Assembly: GCA_016933965.1 (NCBI GenBank)
Contig: JAFGTS010000030.1
Span: 1-41,413 of the forward strand
Origin: Deltaproteobacteria bacterium
GTDB taxonomy: Bacteria > Desulfobacterota > Syntrophia > Syntrophales > UBA2210
DNA: 41,413 nucleotides
Direction of reading: 5' to 3'
Shown here piece after piece: positions 38,752 to 41,413 of the stretch (positions are counted from its first letter, which is position 1; each line of letters starts with the position of its first letter). Below the pieces are notes generated by a model. The model saw only the letters and a program-made list of their open reading frames with translations. It did not search any database and had not been told where the DNA came from. Both the position numbers and the translations under genes were made by a program.

Positions 38752-38783
38752 ACCCTGTAACCCTTGACCCCTTGAAACCTGAA
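38752..38783. repeat. Degenerate ACCCTTGA-type octad array after purQ
   Basis: Starting right after the purQ stop codon, units of about 8 bp (AACCCTGT, AACCCTTG, ACCCCTTG, AAACCTGA) run through 38783. They lie between the converging purQ and dehydrogenase stops. The sequence differs from GGATTA but the location and size are alike. Confidence 0.65.
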
Positions 38784-38805
38784 AAAGACAGCACCTTTTC
38801 CGTTT

Positions 38806-39747
38806 TTAAACCGGTTGAAACGCGTTCATGTCTTCCAGATGGTCCAGCACACTGAGGTACAGTCGATCACGCTTATTAAGGATCTCTTCCTCGCTTCTCC
38901 CGTTATAGTCGTAAACACCCTTTGATGTCTTCGCGCCCAGGTGACCCCGCTTTACCTTTTGCTCGATGAACGTATTGTTCACCCCGTGACTCTTCATGAC
39001 GTCCAGGACCAGATCGAGACCCGTGAAATCCATGTTCTGAACGACACCGACGATGGGCAGCCTGATACCCAGACTGGTTTTTACCGCCTGATCGATATCC
39101 TCGGCGGTCGCCCATCCATTTTCCAGTATTTCAAAATACGCGATGGCCATATAGTTCTGGATCCGGTTCACAATGAAGGAACGGACGAATTCCTTCATTA
39201 CTACCGGTTTTTTGCCCAGCCGCTTCATCAGGTCTGCGGTAACCTGAACAGCCTCCGGAGCGGTTTTCGGCCCGGGAACGACCTCGACGAGCGGTATGAT
39301 ATGCGCCGGGGCGAACCAGTGGGCCACGACCAGCCTCTCCGGTCTTTTGATCTCCGCGAAGCTGAAGACATCCAGTCCCGAGGTGTTGCTTGCAATGATC
39401 GCATCTTCGGGGATTAGGCCGGCCAGCTCTGAGAAGACCTTCTTTTTTACATCTTCGACCTCAACGACCACTTCCATGGCAAAATCGACGTTTTGGGCTG
39501 AAGATTCGAGGTCTGTGGAAACCTGTATCCGGTCGATGATCGAAGGGATCTCGTCACCGGCGATGCTTCCATGGTCTGCCAGCGTGTTCAGACTTGACCG
39601 TATGAGCTTCAGTGCGCGGTCGAGGGTCTTTTTATTCACATCCACGAGGGCGACCTCAATACCGGCCTTTGCGAAGCTCAGGGCAATGGAGTTGCCCATT
39701 ACGCCCGCTCCGACGACGATCGTTTTTTTAATATCCTCTGATCTCAT
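38806..39747 (-). CDS. 3-hydroxyacyl-CoA dehydrogenase (single-domain type)
   Basis: A 313-residue NAD-dependent dehydrogenase. The Rossmann motif is VVGAGVMGNSIALSFAKAG, with the NAD-specific acidic residue in ALVDVNKK. The active-site block is VVAHWFAPAHIIPLVEVVPG (His in AHW), and SNTSGLDVFSFA is the conserved NTS motif. The C-terminal domain carries FIVNRIQNYMAIAYFEILENG. The usual HFFNP is here HWFAP, seen in divergent members such as carnitine or hydroxybutyrate dehydrogenases, so a substrate other than fatty acyl-CoA is possible. Starts at 39747 (GGAG nine bases upstream) and 39762 compete. It lies 27 nt after the DUF362 stop (12 nt if the earlier start is used), in one operon. Confidence 0.9.
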   Translation of the reverse strand: MRSEDIKKTIVVGAGVMGNSIALSFAKAGIEVALVDVNKKTLDRALKLIRSSLNTLADHGSIAGDEIPSIIDRIQVSTDLESSAQNVDFAMEVVVEVEDVKKKVFSELAGLIPEDAIIASNTSGLDVFSFAEIKRPERLVVAHWFAPAHIIPLVEVVPGPKTAPEAVQVTADLMKRLGKKPVVMKEFVRSFIVNRIQNYMAIAYFEILENGWATAEDIDQAVKTSLGIRLPIVGVVQNMDFTGLDLVLDVMKSHGVNNTFIEQKVKRGHLGAKTSKGVYDYNGRSEEEILNKRDRLYLSVLDHLEDMNAFQPV

Positions 39748-39774
39748 ATTGATATTCTCCATATTACCAGCATT

Positions 39775-41064
39775 TTATTGGCTGTTGTGTCGTTTGTCCC
39801 ATTCAGCCTTGAGCTTTTTCATGTGTTCGATCAATGAAGGTGCTTCCTCGTCCATCCTGGCCCTGGCAATTTTGAATATCTCAGGATCGGTTATATCAAT
39901 TTCCTCCGCCGATATTGCCATCCGGTCCACGATAGCCCAGTGAGGGGCCGGTTCACCCGGCGGACAGCCCTCCACGTGAATGCCTTTCTTTCTGAACTTT
40001 TTCAGGCAATCGCCAATGAGAATAAGCTTATCTGGCGGAATATCTTCAGGAATTTCCTTTTTTCGACCGACCAGGATCGTCACGTCACTGTTGTCTTCAT
40101 ATTGACCGAGTGACCTCAGCTTTTCCATGGTCAGGCCGACCAGGGCCAGGCAACTGCTGCAGGCTCCCGTAGTGTCGATCGTATATTCCGGGTATTTGTC
40201 AAAACCTTCCAGGTAAGGGAACCACAGGACCCGTCTGGTTTCTTCGATAGTGCGTCCCCGGATCTCGATCTGATCTTCCCTGAAATTTCCGATGCCGCGC
40301 TCGTGGGCAGGGCCGAAATAGGGCACGTTATCCAGGTCCAGGCCGGTCAACCTGCATGCCGTGGCGTCTACCGCCACCGGGTCTTTACCGGCGAGAACAC
40401 ACCCGAGATCAGTGGGCATGGTAAAATGCGGGCCGAACCCTTCGGCCGGACGGATCATATCCACAATGTTCAGATCGGCTTTGATGACCGACCAGATGTC
40501 CATCATGGCTTCCGCCAGATTTGTCTGATGCATCTGGTAGTGAACCTTATCCTGAACCACCCCTTTCATGTTTTTCAAGGCACAGGTAAACACCATGCTG
40601 CAGTGGGATTTGAAGATCGGCAGATTCACGATATGCTCAGCTTCAAGCAGGAACCGGGGAAGCAGGACCCGTTGAATATCTGATCTGGCATCCCTGATGG
40701 GTATCTTGATCAGGTCTTTGTCTTTTTTGATATCAATGATCTCATCCACCCCGGCCTCAAGAGCGGCCTTTTTTATCCCGCTTGTTTCCAGGCACTCCAT
40801 CGTGTCGCAGCCGATGGCGGCCGCTTCGGCCAGAATGATCTTCCCGGGGTCCGCCTTCCGAATGATCTTGATCACTGCCGATACGAAATCCGGGCTGGTG
40901 TTTATGGACGTTTCGGCAGGTCCGGGATGACCGGCGTTTGGCTTTAAGACCACCGTTGAGCCTTTTTTGATCAAAGAGGTGACACCGCCCAGATGATCCA
41001 GAACGGTTTCGACCATCTTCACGGGGTCATCTCCCTTTACGATTGAAACGATTGATTTCGCCAT
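39775..41064 (-). CDS. DUF362 domain protein
   Basis: A 429-residue member of the DUF362 family (KxxGDDP and KKGSTVVLKPNAGHPGPAET at the N-terminus, IVNLPIFKSHCSMVFTCALK, NMKGVV and ADLNIVDMIRPAEGFGPHF). Family members often carry iron-sulfur clusters; here Cys pairs are seen in TGACSSCLALVG and GDCLKK with VEGCPPGEP near the C-terminus, which could bind one. No signal peptide. The function of the family is unsettled. Start ATG 41064 with GAGGGAG upstream, 19 nt after the M24 peptidase stop; the dehydrogenase follows. The three genes form a minus-strand operon that may handle an amino acid- or betaine-derived CoA ester (inference). Confidence 0.88.
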   Translation of the reverse strand: MAKSIVSIVKGDDPVKMVETVLDHLGGVTSLIKKGSTVVLKPNAGHPGPAETSINTSPDFVSAVIKIIRKADPGKIILAEAAAIGCDTMECLETSGIKKAALEAGVDEIIDIKKDKDLIKIPIRDARSDIQRVLLPRFLLEAEHIVNLPIFKSHCSMVFTCALKNMKGVVQDKVHYQMHQTNLAEAMMDIWSVIKADLNIVDMIRPAEGFGPHFTMPTDLGCVLAGKDPVAVDATACRLTGLDLDNVPYFGPAHERGIGNFREDQIEIRGRTIEETRRVLWFPYLEGFDKYPEYTIDTTGACSSCLALVGLTMEKLRSLGQYEDNSDVTILVGRKKEIPEDIPPDKLILIGDCLKKFRKKGIHVEGCPPGEPAPHWAIVDRMAISAEEIDITDPEIFKIARARMDEEAPSLIEHMKKLKAEWDKRHNSQ

Positions 41065-41083
41065 ATTACTTCTCCCTCTTTTT

Positions 41084-41413
41084 TTAATTGTACGGGATCC
41101 AGCACTCCATCAGTTCTTTGATCGGCCAGCGCGACAGGACCTCGTACCCGTCTTTCGTGACCAGAACATCCTCTTCCAGCCTGACACCGTGCTTTCCGCC
41201 TTTATGACCGGCATAGGTTTCCAGAGCCAGGATCATTCCCTCTTTCAGCTCAATTGGAGGCATGCCCATGGCTTTGGCATACGCGCTGATACCAGGGGGG
41301 TCGTGGAGCGTTAATCCCAGGCCGTGACCGACCGCATATGGCATCACCTCAGCCCAGTTACTGAAACCCCAATACTCCGGAGATTTCGGCCATTTTGTCA
41401 GCACATCGTGATC
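41084..41413 (-). CDS. M24 metallopeptidase (Xaa-Pro aminopeptidase/creatinase fold), 5' end outside window
   Basis: Only the last 109 codons are present; the frame is open to the window edge. AVGHGLGLTLHDPPG carries a metal His, EGMILALETYAG a metal Glu and GVRLEEDVLVT the final Glu, the usual pita-bread metal set of M24 enzymes. The sequence resembles the creatinase/Xaa-Pro dipeptidase branch (ALETYAGHKGGKHGVRLEED). It is upstream of, and probably cotranscribed with, the DUF362 protein and the dehydrogenase. Peptidase or C-N hydrolase activity on a small substrate cannot be told from this part. Confidence 0.88.
   Translation of the reverse strand, partial: DHDVLTKWPKSPEYWGFSNWAEVMPYAVGHGLGLTLHDPPGISAYAKAMGMPPIELKEGMILALETYAGHKGGKHGVRLEEDVLVTKDGYEVLSRWPIKELMECWIPYN

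Noticed and set aside
1-41413. tRNA, rRNA, IS or prophage remnants
   Set aside because: Gaps are short and filled by promoters, repeats or hairpins; no cloverleaf, transposase, integrase or target duplications were seen.

Overview
The window looks like a core-genome stretch of a Gram-negative, moderately GC-rich bacterium. Envelope genes include lipoprotein and Tat signals, a periplasmic trehalase, an LdtD/MepK peptidoglycan pair and an LpoA-like lipoprotein. A 36-residue Arg/Lys-rich protein, an anaerobe-style CoA-transferase operon, DUF362 and a short biotin carrier make a Desulfobacterota (former Deltaproteobacteria, perhaps Syntrophales-like) host my best inference; no rRNA or marker gene here proves it. 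I see no phage, IS element, tRNA, rRNA or CRISPR array. About 94% is coding, in short operons on both strands.

Layout. 1-5276: 3' part of an SLC12-like transporter, typA (minus), an MBL-fold hydrolase. 5301-5360: a GGATTA heptad array between converging genes. 5365-7443: M20 peptidase and an unknown gene (minus). 7645-9833: satP with terminator, then trehalase. 9862-12283: ldtD then mepK (minus), which make and cut 3-3 peptidoglycan crosslinks. 12494-13120: a small alpha/beta hydrolase. 13114-16726 (minus): a compact CoA-transferase A/B, amidohydrolase-like, enoyl-CoA isomerase-like operon, with ATGA or near-zero junctions. 17116-18619: an M48 lipoprotein protease and an unknown membrane-anchored protein. 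18784-21762 (minus): zur-znuA-znuC-znuB, behind a very good promoter that overlaps an inverted repeat.

21902-25273 (plus): single-HKD phospholipase-D protein, LpoA-like lipoprotein, surE. 25263-28238 (minus): two-domain universal stress protein, cytidylate-kinase-like protein with its own terminator, a nucleoside-recognition (Gate) membrane protein, and the 36-residue basic protein. 28495-31975 (plus): geranylgeranyl-reductase-type flavoprotein, sodium:solute symporter, short RNase D. 31989-32204 (minus): stand-alone biotin carrier. 32497-38751 (plus): glmM, a NagB-like protein with an altered catalytic triad, a PurS-PurS-PurL fusion and purQ. 38806-41413 (minus): M24 peptidase (cut by the window end), DUF362 protein, 3-hydroxyacyl-CoA dehydrogenase.

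The most interesting items are the CoA-transferase operon with a metal-ligand-poor amidohydrolase homologue, the apparently leaderless zur transcript, the NagB-like protein with Arg in place of a catalytic Asp, the 36-residue protein with its own promoter, and the three short-period repeat arrays, two of which lie between converging genes.
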